Shown: one piece after another, positions 1 to 6,803 of the stretch | Position numbering within the stretch: position 1 is the first letter of the stretch | Layout of the letters: the number at the start of each line of letters is the position of its first letter | DNA from: Bacteroidota bacterium | GTDB lineage: Bacteria > Bacteroidota > Bacteroidia > B-17B0 > B-17BO | Direction of reading: 5' to 3' | Assembly (NCBI GenBank): GCA_025356715.1 | Contig: JANXRU010000394.1 | Location: forward strand, 1-10,079 | Length of the DNA stretch: 10,079 nucleotides | Made by a program: the position numbers and the translations under genes | The notes under the pieces: generated by a model | Seen by the model: only the letters and a program-made list of their open reading frames with translations | Database searches by the model: none | What the model was told of the DNA's origin: nothing

Positions 1-1
1 T

Positions 2-295
2 GGCGGCGGACCGCCAAAAAGTGAACAAAGTATTAAAAGCAAGCGAAAACAACGTAAGGCTGATAAAAAAGAATGGAAAGAAGAACGAAGGAATAAACGA
101 GCCGAAGAAAAGAAAATAAAAAATCACCATAAGCGCATTCAAACAAAAGAAGTGCGTAAGCGTATGAAACGCAGTAAACAAAAAGCGGGAGTTAATAGAG
201 ACCACACTCGTGAGCCGTTTTTTCAGCGCCTATTTCACCGATCTGGAAAAGGTAAACATGCAAAGCGTTTAAAAGAAAAAACATCAAAAACTTAA
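2..295 (+). CDS. C-terminal part of a very basic hypothetical protein (5' end outside window)
   Basis: An open frame enters from the left edge and ends at a TAA (293-295) followed directly by an in-frame TAG, giving the last 97 residues of a protein whose start is not in the window. It begins Gly-Gly-Gly-Pro-Pro and is then dominated by Lys and Arg with interspersed Glu, for example EWKEERRNKRAEEKK, which predicts a long charged helix or a disordered tail. No catalytic motif or known domain is visible. The Gly/Pro start followed by a charged tail would fit a small lipoprotein whose lipobox Cys lies just outside the window, but that is inference. A nucleic-acid-binding or ribosome-associated basic protein is equally possible. 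The frame is convincing because it is uninterrupted and its codon use matches the neighbours. The function is unknown. Confidence 0.6.
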   Translation, partial: GGGPPKSEQSIKSKRKQRKADKKEWKEERRNKRAEEKKIKNHHKRIQTKEVRKRMKRSKQKAGVNRDHTREPFFQRLFHRSGKGKHAKRLKEKTSKT

Positions 296-418
296 TAGAA
301 AATCTCGACTTTTAAAACTAGATAAAAGCACTCATTAGAAGTAGTTTACGACTAAAATCATAAAGAAAAATGAATTTTTTTGGCATTTTTTTAGTAAATT
401 TACTCTCTTCAAAAAACT
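296..418 (+). promoter_or_regulatory. A+T-rich leader before the seven-gene cluster, with candidate promoter
   Basis: This 123-base gap is the largest non-coding stretch upstream of the cluster, so the operon promoter should lie here. TTTG (379-382) is followed after 12 bases by TAAATTTA (395-402), which resembles the Bacteroidota -7 element TAnnTTTG. The spacing is shorter than the roughly 19 bases usual for that sigma factor. Alternatively, TGGCA at 381-385 with TAGTA at 392-396 has the spacing of a sigma-54 -24/-12 promoter, but the -12 box matches poorly. No Shine-Dalgarno sequence precedes the ATG at 419, as is usual in this phylum. No clear terminator hairpin for the upstream gene is visible. 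Confidence 0.3.
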
Positions 419-1171
419 ATGAAAAGTGTGCCTATTATTGAAATAGAAAATCTTACCAAAAAATTTAAAGGTTCTGACGAGGCTGCTGTAAAAGGAGTTT
501 CATTTTCTATCAATAAAAACGACGTCTTCGGTTTATTAGGCCCAAACGGAGCTGGTAAAACAACCATTATTTCTATCCTATGCAGTTTGTTTCCGCCAAC
601 GAGTGGTAAAGTTCTTATTGACGGAATGCTTCTTGGTAACGACATCACTCCTATTAAACAGATTATCGGCGTTGTACCTCAGGATATCGCACTTTACCCA
701 TCTTTAACAGCGCGTGAAAATTTACATTTTTATGGCTCTATGTATGGGTTAAAAGGCACAGATTTAAAACATAAAATAGAAGATTGGTTAGTAAAATTGG
801 GCTTATCAGATGCTGCTAACAGGCAGGTTTCTACTTATTCTGGAGGGATGAAACGACGCGTTAATTTAATCGCAAGCATTTTACATCAACCAAAAATATT
901 ATTTTTAGATGAGCCAACGGTTGGCGTAGATGTACAATCACGTAATGTGATTATAGAACATTTAACAGAATTAAATAAACAAGGGACTACCATTATTTAC
1001 ACGTCGCACCATATGGAGGAAGCTGAACATTTTTGTACTCAAGTTGCCATCATCGATTACGGAAAAATAATTACTCAAGGCACTCCAAAAGAATTGATTG
1101 CTAATACTAAAGATTCTATGAACTTAGAACAAGTGTTTTTAAATTTAACTAATCGTAAATTAAGAGACTAA
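419..1171 (+). CDS. ABC transporter ATP-binding protein (drug/lipid exporter type)
   Basis: This is the cytoplasmic ATPase of an ABC-2 type exporter, 250 residues, the usual length for a stand-alone nucleotide-binding domain. All core motifs are intact: Walker A GPNGAGKTT (residues 41-49), Q-loop Gln88, signature YSGGMKRR (140-147), Walker B ILFLDEP (160-166, with Glu165 as catalytic base) and H-loop His197 within TSHHMEEAE. The pattern matches the CcmA/DrrA-like group that pairs with DrrB-type permeases. The stop codon overlaps the permease start as TAATG (1169-1173), so the two are translationally coupled and almost certainly form one transporter. As the first gene of the cluster, it suggests export of, or self-protection against, whatever the downstream enzymes make. 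The substrate cannot be read from the ATPase. Confidence 0.95.
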   Translation: MKSVPIIEIENLTKKFKGSDEAAVKGVSFSINKNDVFGLLGPNGAGKTTIISILCSLFPPTSGKVLIDGMLLGNDITPIKQIIGVVPQDIALYPSLTARENLHFYGSMYGLKGTDLKHKIEDWLVKLGLSDAANRQVSTYSGGMKRRVNLIASILHQPKILFLDEPTVGVDVQSRNVIIEHLTELNKQGTTIIYTSHHMEEAEHFCTQVAIIDYGKIITQGTPKELIANTKDSMNLEQVFLNLTNRKLRD

Positions 1172-2469
1172 TGTGGTATAAATTATTAGCCTCCGTTAAA
1201 AAAGAAACGCTTATTTTATTAAGAGATAAAATAGGTTTATCTATTTTATTTATCATGCCAATGGTATTAGTATTGGTAATGACTTTGGTTCAAGACTCTG
1301 CTTTTAAAAGCATCAACGAGCGAGGTATTCCAATAATTGTTGTTGATAATGATCATGATACCCTTGGTATTTCTATCAAACAAGGATTACATTATTCTAA
1401 ATTGTGTGTTGTCTCAGATTCAATTAATGGCAAACCAGCTACCGCTGAATTGGCTAAACAAGCTGTTTCAAAAGGAAAATTCTTAATTGGTATTGTTATT
1501 CCAAAAGGAGCCACGGATGCCATTCGAAAAAATGTAGGTCAACTTGTTAGTTCAGCAATGCCAAGCGATGAAGACACGCTCACTAAAAAAAATGTTCAAG
1601 TAACAGATTCCATTAATATTGTGTTATACATCGATCCCGTTACAAAAAAATCCTTCTTAACTTCTATTACAAGTAATTTACATGAATTTATTTCAATTGT
1701 AAAAACAAAAATTATGTTCCAAACTTTTTCGGAACAAATAGCTGAGCTAATGCCTGAAAAAACTTCTCCACCTAAAAATGCGTTTGCTCAAACACAAATT
1801 ATTAATTACAAGGAAGTATATGCATCTAATATCATTGGCGAATTGGTGCCTAATGCCGTGCAACACAACGTGCCTGCATGGACCATCTTCGCGATGTTTT
1901 TTATTGTAATTCCTTTAGCTGGCAGTATTATGAAAGAAAAAAATGAAGGGTCAGTCTTTCGTTTGCATACCATGCCAAGCTCGTATTTACTACTCATTAA
2001 CGGAAAAATAATAGTATATGTTATTGTTTGCATGCTCCAATTTTTATTAATGATGTCGGTAGGCCTCATATTTTTACCAATGCTTGGATTGCCAGTGCTA
2101 GTTTTAGGAAATAGCTTATTGGGTATTTTTATTGTAACCTTAGCTACTTCATTTGCCGCAACAGGTTATGGCGTGATGGTTGGTACTATTGCATCAACCG
2201 AACAACAAGCAGCCATCGTTGGTTCTTTATCAATCTTATTATTATCGGCATTAGGCGGTCTTTGGGTGCCAACGTATATTATGCCTGAATTAATGCGTCA
2301 TATAAGCGTTTTATCTCCTTTAAATTGGGCCTTGGAAGGCTTTTATGAATTGTTTTTAAGAGGATCAGGCGCTTTTGGTATACTTGACGAATCCATTAAA
2401 TTAATTGCCTTCTTCATTATAACCATGACAATTGCTTCAGTAATTAACAGAGTAAAACGTAATATTTAA
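1171..2469 (+). CDS. ABC-2 type transporter permease with large extracytoplasmic domain
   Basis: This inner-membrane partner of the preceding ATPase has 432 residues. One hydrophobic segment lies near residues 22-41, then about 190 mostly polar residues (43-235) that should face the periplasm. Further hydrophobic segments lie near 236-255, 280-302, 311-338, 347-370 and 409-426, giving six in all. The GGLWVP motif in the fifth segment is typical of ABC-2 permeases. A long loop between TM1 and TM2 is characteristic of the ABC2_membrane_3 / YhgE-like branch of exporters of drugs, lipids or polymers, which generally act as homodimers with two ATPase subunits. It overlaps the ATPase gene by one base and precedes the carrier-protein gene by 11 bases. 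The substrate is inferred only from context, as an acylated small molecule or lipid. Confidence 0.92.
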   Translation: MWYKLLASVKKETLILLRDKIGLSILFIMPMVLVLVMTLVQDSAFKSINERGIPIIVVDNDHDTLGISIKQGLHYSKLCVVSDSINGKPATAELAKQAVSKGKFLIGIVIPKGATDAIRKNVGQLVSSAMPSDEDTLTKKNVQVTDSINIVLYIDPVTKKSFLTSITSNLHEFISIVKTKIMFQTFSEQIAELMPEKTSPPKNAFAQTQIINYKEVYASNIIGELVPNAVQHNVPAWTIFAMFFIVIPLAGSIMKEKNEGSVFRLHTMPSSYLLLINGKIIVYVIVCMLQFLLMMSVGLIFLPMLGLPVLVLGNSLLGIFIVTLATSFAATGYGVMVGTIASTEQQAAIVGSLSILLLSALGGLWVPTYIMPELMRHISVLSPLNWALEGFYELFLRGSGAFGILDESIKLIAFFIITMTIASVINRVKRNI

Positions 2470-2480
2470 TCTTTAAAACT

Positions 2481-2726
2481 ATGGATATTGAAAGAATAGA
2501 ATCTGACATTATTACTTTTTTGGTAAATAACATTGTAGCACCAAATACAGTTATTACATCAACAACTATTGTTCGTGATATTGGTATCGACTCATTTTCA
2601 ATAGTTGAAATTATTTTATTTATTGAAAGGAAATATGGCGTTGTTATTCCTGATGATAAATTAGTTCCCGAAAATTTCAAAACGATACAAGCCTTATCAA
2701 TGGTTGTAAATTCACTTATTAAGTAA
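2481..2726 (+). CDS. Free-standing acyl/peptidyl carrier protein
   Basis: This 81-residue acidic protein has the size and layout of an acyl carrier protein. The motif GIDSFSIVEI places Ser38 as the site for the 4'-phosphopantetheine arm, which would carry the acyl or aminoacyl group as a thioester. The second half (ERKYGVVIPDDKL, then a region near NFKTIQAL) matches helices III and IV of the PP-binding fold (pfam00550). The usual Leu after the DS motif is replaced by Phe (DSF), showing divergence from the fatty-acid-synthesis AcpP. Its position between an exporter and an acyltransferase-like gene, with an acyl-activating enzyme further down, argues for a pathway-dedicated carrier. No phosphopantetheinyl transferase is in the window, so activation must come from elsewhere in the genome. 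The fold is confident; the cargo is unknown. Confidence 0.92.
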   Translation: MDIERIESDIITFLVNNIVAPNTVITSTTIVRDIGIDSFSIVEIILFIERKYGVVIPDDKLVPENFKTIQALSMVVNSLIK

Positions 2727-2741
2727 TTTATACAAAAAAAC

Positions 2742-4061
2742 ATGATGTCGTCTTCAAATAACTTAATATATCCATCAAAAATATATTTAAGTGGGGCAGA
2801 CTGTTTCCATTTAATGCTTGAAACGCATGCTGAAAAATATCATGCAGGTGGAAATGTTGTTCGTATCGCTTTTTTTTTAGATAATGAGGTTACGATTAAC
2901 AACATTATTTCAAACATAAACACATCTCCTATTGTTCATTGGCTTTGCAATGTAACATTAGTAAAAAAGTCGCTTTTACGAATCCCATATTGGGAATATA
3001 GAAATACTACAAATACAGTGGACATCTATCAACATCATTCAGATGTTGAAAATGAAATTCCGTCAAGTATACTATCTAGAGATATACAAGTGTCTGCAAC
3101 AAAGCTAGTGGAATTTGACATTATACATTATGCAAACAATAAAAGTGCATTTGTCATGTCTTGGAATCATACCATTATGGATGGTCGAGGCGCAGGAATG
3201 CTCATTAAACATTTAAATGAAGATAGCGCTATTTCTCAAGAAACGTTTGATGATTTTTTTCCAACTAAAGAAAAAAAAATTCCCTTACTTCACTATATTA
3301 AAAATATGTATGAAGTAAAACATTTTATTGAAACATCATCTAAAGCTCCAATAGCAGGAATAGTTGGTAGTCTTAAAACTAAACATGCAATTGATTTCAA
3401 AAATAAAATTATTCAATTTGATAGTTCGGAAACCCAACGTATAGATGATAACGCGGTTAAAAATGGTGCAAGATTTGGGATTAATATTTTCTTAATTTCT
3501 TGTTGCTCACACATTATTCATACTCTTCAAAAAAAGCGTGGCGCCGAGGGTGTATTATGGCTTCCAATACCTTATGATGGCAGACGGCGAGGTGCTATTG
3601 GCCCTATAATTACAAACTGCGTACTGTTTTTGTTTTACCGAATTTTGCCTGAAAATCTAACGAGTATTAAAGAAACCGTAAAATGCGTGAATGCTCAAAT
3701 GATTGAGCAAATAAAAATGGAAATGCCTAAAAAATACAATACGCTTTTAAATATGATGCGACATATACCACTTGGATTATATCATTTTTTAACTAATAGA
3801 AATAGTGAAAATGTATTTGCAAGTTTTTTATATACTTCTACTGGAGAAAACATACATGACATGAAAACACTTATCAATAAGCCAATTAGCGATGTTGTTA
3901 TTTTTCCACCTCAAACATTTCCTCCTGGATTAACCTTTTCTTTTTTACGACACAATAATGTGTTAAAACTTAATATTGTATATTCTAGTCAAACGATTAG
4001 TGAAAGTGAATTAGGAAGCATCGAAAAAAATATTAAAGAATTATTACTAGGAAACTATTAA
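2742..4061 (+). CDS. Condensation-domain/acyltransferase-like protein (NHxxxDG motif)
   Basis: This 439-residue protein has the key signature of the CoA-dependent acyltransferase fold shared by NRPS condensation domains, wax ester synthases and PapA5-type enzymes: WNHTIMDGRG, with the predicted catalytic His143 and structural Asp147. A second conserved-looking stretch, LPIPYDGRRRG (residues 274-284) followed by a Gly- and Asn-containing hydrophobic segment, sits where these families have their second active-site loop. Such enzymes transfer an acyl group from a carrier protein or CoA to a hydroxyl or amine. Its place directly after the carrier gene (15 bases) makes the carrier the likely donor, which is inference. 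The start could be either Met of the tandem ATGATG at 2742. The gene contains a T9 tract (2870-2878) and an A9 tract (3271-3279), yet the frame is intact. Overall similarity appears divergent, so the exact family is uncertain. Confidence 0.75.
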   Translation: MMSSSNNLIYPSKIYLSGADCFHLMLETHAEKYHAGGNVVRIAFFLDNEVTINNIISNINTSPIVHWLCNVTLVKKSLLRIPYWEYRNTTNTVDIYQHHSDVENEIPSSILSRDIQVSATKLVEFDIIHYANNKSAFVMSWNHTIMDGRGAGMLIKHLNEDSAISQETFDDFFPTKEKKIPLLHYIKNMYEVKHFIETSSKAPIAGIVGSLKTKHAIDFKNKIIQFDSSETQRIDDNAVKNGARFGINIFLISCCSHIIHTLQKKRGAEGVLWLPIPYDGRRRGAIGPIITNCVLFLFYRILPENLTSIKETVKCVNAQMIEQIKMEMPKKYNTLLNMMRHIPLGLYHFLTNRNSENVFASFLYTSTGENIHDMKTLINKPISDVVIFPPQTFPPGLTFSFLRHNNVLKLNIVYSSQTISESELGSIEKNIKELLLGNY

Positions 4062-5315
4062 ATGCCACAAATTATTGAAGCGGATAGTGTAATTATTGGC
4101 GGTGGCTCTGCTGGTTTTGCTGCTGCAATTTCAGCGGCACAAAGTGGCTTAAATACTTTGTTAATAGAACAACATTCGTATTTTGGTGGTAAGGCAACAG
4201 CTGCCGAAGTAGGCACTATTTGCGGATTATACGCTTTTAGTAAAAATGAAACGTCCGAATATATTGCACACGGATTTATAAAAGAATTTGCTGAGGAATT
4301 AAAAACACTTTCAAAAACCAAACCCTTGCATAACACAATAGGGTTGCATTATTTACCTTACGAAATCGAAGTTTACAAAGAGTTATGTAATCGTTTATTA
4401 TTAAAAAATAAAGTTTCCCTTTTTTTAAACTCAAATGTTACAGACATTATTATTAAAGACAGTAAGATTAAATCTATTACACTTATTAAAAACGCTACCA
4501 TTTATACCATTAACTGCAACACTGTAATTGATTGTTCTGGCGATAGTGTTGTGAGTTTGCTTGCAAATTTACCAATGATAAAAAGTGAAGTCTATCAAGC
4601 AGCTGCGCAAGTATTTACCATGCAACATGTAGATGTTGTTTCGGAAGCTTTGCTCGGAATGATATTAATAAAAGAAATTAAAAAAGGGATTGATAGTGGA
4701 ACATTAGAATCTTATTATGATAGAGTCTCTATAGTTCAAGGTTCCGTGAAAAACAATTCGGTTAGTTTTAAAATTGGAATCCCTATTGAAGTAACCTATT
4801 CAAGATTCAATAGCGAAGATATTAAAATCAAAGCACATGCGATGGCTTATACGTTGGCGCAATTTTTCATAAGTTATATTTCTGTATTTAAAAATTCAAC
4901 GCTAAGTAGTATCGCTCCGGAAGTTGGTTTTAGAGTTGGAGCCAGAGCTATTGGGAAATACATCCTAACAGAAGAAGACATTTTAACTTGTAAAAAATAC
5001 GACACCGCTATTGCAAATGGCGCATGGCCTATTGAAATATGGGGACAAGACAAGCGCGTTCAAATGCGCTATTTTAATCTTGACGATTATTATCAAATTC
5101 CAGCCAACTGTTTAATTTCAAATAGTATTGATAATTTATTTTTTGCAGGCCGAACGATTTCTGCAACAGACGTTGCTATTGCAAGTGCTCGAGTAATGGG
5201 AATTTGTTTGCAAACAGGCTATGCTGCAGGAAAATTAGCTGCAGGGTATCATTTAAAAGGAACTATAGATGACATCAGTTCTGCCGTTCAAGAGGAACTT
5301 AATTTGATGCATTAA
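4062..5315 (+). CDS. FAD-dependent oxidoreductase (FAD_oxidored / pfam12831 type)
   Basis: This 417-residue flavoprotein begins with a Rossmann FAD-binding motif: a beta strand, then GGGSAG (residues 13-18), and an acidic Glu36 expected to hold the ribose. FGGKAT (41-46) follows, as is typical of pfam12831. The stretch around Arg291-Lys299 (FRVGARAIGK) and then LTEEDI...GAWPIEIW matches the family pattern of a tRRxxGeYxLteeD region. The C-terminal part (AGR at 362-364, then GICLQTGYAAGKLAAG) is the closing FAD-contact segment. There are no Cys clusters, so an HdrA-like Fe-S subunit is unlikely. The start codon directly follows the previous stop, indicating translational coupling. The reaction is unknown. 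In this setting, oxidation, desaturation or reduction of a carrier-bound or released intermediate is the reasonable guess. Confidence 0.9.
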   Translation: MPQIIEADSVIIGGGSAGFAAAISAAQSGLNTLLIEQHSYFGGKATAAEVGTICGLYAFSKNETSEYIAHGFIKEFAEELKTLSKTKPLHNTIGLHYLPYEIEVYKELCNRLLLKNKVSLFLNSNVTDIIIKDSKIKSITLIKNATIYTINCNTVIDCSGDSVVSLLANLPMIKSEVYQAAAQVFTMQHVDVVSEALLGMILIKEIKKGIDSGTLESYYDRVSIVQGSVKNNSVSFKIGIPIEVTYSRFNSEDIKIKAHAMAYTLAQFFISYISVFKNSTLSSIAPEVGFRVGARAIGKYILTEEDILTCKKYDTAIANGAWPIEIWGQDKRVQMRYFNLDDYYQIPANCLISNSIDNLFFAGRTISATDVAIASARVMGICLQTGYAAGKLAAGYHLKGTIDDISSAVQEELNLMH

Positions 5316-5353
5316 GGCAGTAAAATTTGATTTTTATTTCTTAAATTAGCAGG
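5316..5353 (+). promoter_or_regulatory. Possible internal promoter before the acyl-activating enzyme
   Basis: This is the widest gap inside the seven-gene cluster (38 bases). It contains TTTG (5326-5329), 12 bases of A/T-rich spacer, and TAAATTAG (5342-5349), the same spacing and nearly the same second box as the candidate ahead of the first gene (379-402). The spacing is shorter than the standard Bacteroidota promoter, and A+T-rich DNA produces such matches by chance, so this is tentative. Confidence 0.2.
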
Positions 5354-6796
5354 ATGAATGATTTACTCGTTTATAACGTACTTAAGGACGCTGCTCGCAA
5401 ATGGCCAAATTTACCCGCTGTATATGATGAATATGGCATGCTCACTTTTAATGAATTATATACGGAAACCGAAGCACTAAAAGCACAGCTCATTGCTTTA
5501 GGAATTTGTAAAGGGATGGGAGTTGGAGTAATGGCCAAAAACAGCCGAAATTTTATTTCAGGAATTTTTGCGATTATAGGCTGTGGCGCAACTGTTATGC
5601 CGATGTCGCATCAATTAAAACAAGCGGAAATAGATGATGTGTTAGAAGAGGCTCAATTACATGCTATTTTAGATGATAAAAGTGGTGTGCAACCAATTAT
5701 AAATGAAGGGACGAACATTCCAATGGTTATTGATTCGTTTCGCTTTACATTTTCAAATGTTGATAAATCAAAATCGTTTGCTGCCCATGTGACGAATCCA
5801 GCATTTATTCGATTTACATCTGGAACTACTGGTAAATCAAAAGGCGTGCTCATTTCTCATCAATCTGCCATTGAGCGAATAGACGCGGCCAATAAAGCGT
5901 TGGAATTAGGGACAAGCGATGTTGTTGTTTGGGTATTACCTATGGCTTATCATTTTGTTGTTTCCATTTTACTATATATCCGCTTTGGAACTGCTATTGC
6001 AATCGCCAAAGATTTTTTATCTACCAATATTATTGATATTACAAATGAATGTGGCGGAACATTATTATACGCATCGCCCATGCAAATTCGTTTACTATCA
6101 AGTAACACGGATGATGTAAGTATGCCCTCATTAAAGAAAGTTATTTCAACATCAGCTGCTATCTCTGTTGATATTTGTAAAGCCTTTAAGCAACGATTTG
6201 GAATAGACGTCAGCCAAGCTTACGGCATTATTGAAATTGGATTACCGATGATTAATTTTGTGAAATCAACGGAATATCCTGATGCCGTAGGTTATGCCCT
6301 CCCCGATTATGATGTGGAAATTTTAGATGAAGACGGAAACACCCTACCAAGCGGAAGTGTTGGCCATTTAGCAATTAAAGGTCCTGGCATGTTTGATGCC
6401 TATCTTACACCTCCTCGCTTAAGAGCTGATGTTTTAAAAAACGGTTATTTCTTAACGGCCGATTACGCCTCTAAATCAATCGATGGATTAGTGAAAGTAG
6501 AAGGAAGAGAAAAATCAATGATTAATGTGTCGGGCAATAAAGTATTTCCTGAAGAGGTTGAAAAAGTTTTAGAAACAATACTTGAAATAAAATTAGCTCG
6601 CATTAGCGGTACTCCGCATCCATTAATGGGGCAAATTATACAAGCTGAATTAGTTTTAAACGAAGGTGCCTCCGTTGATATAGAAGAAATATTAACCTAC
6701 TGCCGTAAAAGATTATCAACATACAAAATTCCTCAACGCGTAACAATTGTAGAATCATTACCAATTACTGGTAGCGGGAAATTACAACGGTATTAA
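5354..6796 (+). CDS. ANL-superfamily acyl-activating enzyme (AMP-dependent synthetase/ligase)
   Basis: This 480-residue adenylating enzyme would activate a carboxylate with ATP and pass it to CoA or a carrier-protein thiol. Visible motifs are the P-loop TSGTTGKSKG (residues 155-164), A5-like YGIIEIG (290-296, canonical YGxTE), A7-like TADYA with Asp370, the hinge/A8 region GREKSMINVSGNKVFPEEVE, and the catalytic C-terminal lysine Lys476 in GSGKLQRY, four residues from the end. The A4 region reads LPMAYHFVVS, with His-Phe instead of the Phe-Asp that binds the amino group in amino-acid adenylation domains. This points to an aryl or fatty acid-type substrate rather than an alpha-amino acid. It is somewhat short for an acyl-CoA ligase but complete. 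The dedicated carrier gene upstream makes acyl-ACP loading plausible. The substrate is unknown. Confidence 0.93.
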   Translation: MNDLLVYNVLKDAARKWPNLPAVYDEYGMLTFNELYTETEALKAQLIALGICKGMGVGVMAKNSRNFISGIFAIIGCGATVMPMSHQLKQAEIDDVLEEAQLHAILDDKSGVQPIINEGTNIPMVIDSFRFTFSNVDKSKSFAAHVTNPAFIRFTSGTTGKSKGVLISHQSAIERIDAANKALELGTSDVVVWVLPMAYHFVVSILLYIRFGTAIAIAKDFLSTNIIDITNECGGTLLYASPMQIRLLSSNTDDVSMPSLKKVISTSAAISVDICKAFKQRFGIDVSQAYGIIEIGLPMINFVKSTEYPDAVGYALPDYDVEILDEDGNTLPSGSVGHLAIKGPGMFDAYLTPPRLRADVLKNGYFLTADYASKSIDGLVKVEGREKSMINVSGNKVFPEEVEKVLETILEIKLARISGTPHPLMGQIIQAELVLNEGASVDIEEILTYCRKRLSTYKIPQRVTIVESLPITGSGKLQRY

Positions 6797-6803
6797 GAAT
6801 CAG

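Noticed and set aside
409..648. Antisense open frame opposite the start of the ABC ATPase gene, and similar frames at 1806-2069, 2444-2743, 4058-4336, 5653-5853 and 8441-8662
   Set aside because: Each lies opposite a gene with clear family motifs, and none shows recognisable domains of its own. They are by-products of open frames in A+T-rich coding DNA.
5919..6119. Plus-strand 66-codon frame with hydrophobic content inside the acyl-activating enzyme gene
   Set aside because: It is an alternative frame of a well-supported gene, and its hydrophobicity reflects the T-rich codons read out of phase.
2481..6796. The carrier, condensation-like and ligase genes as fragments of a broken NRPS
   Set aside because: Each gene has its own start, stop and full-length single domain, with no linker remnants or frameshifts between them, so they are discrete enzymes rather than debris.
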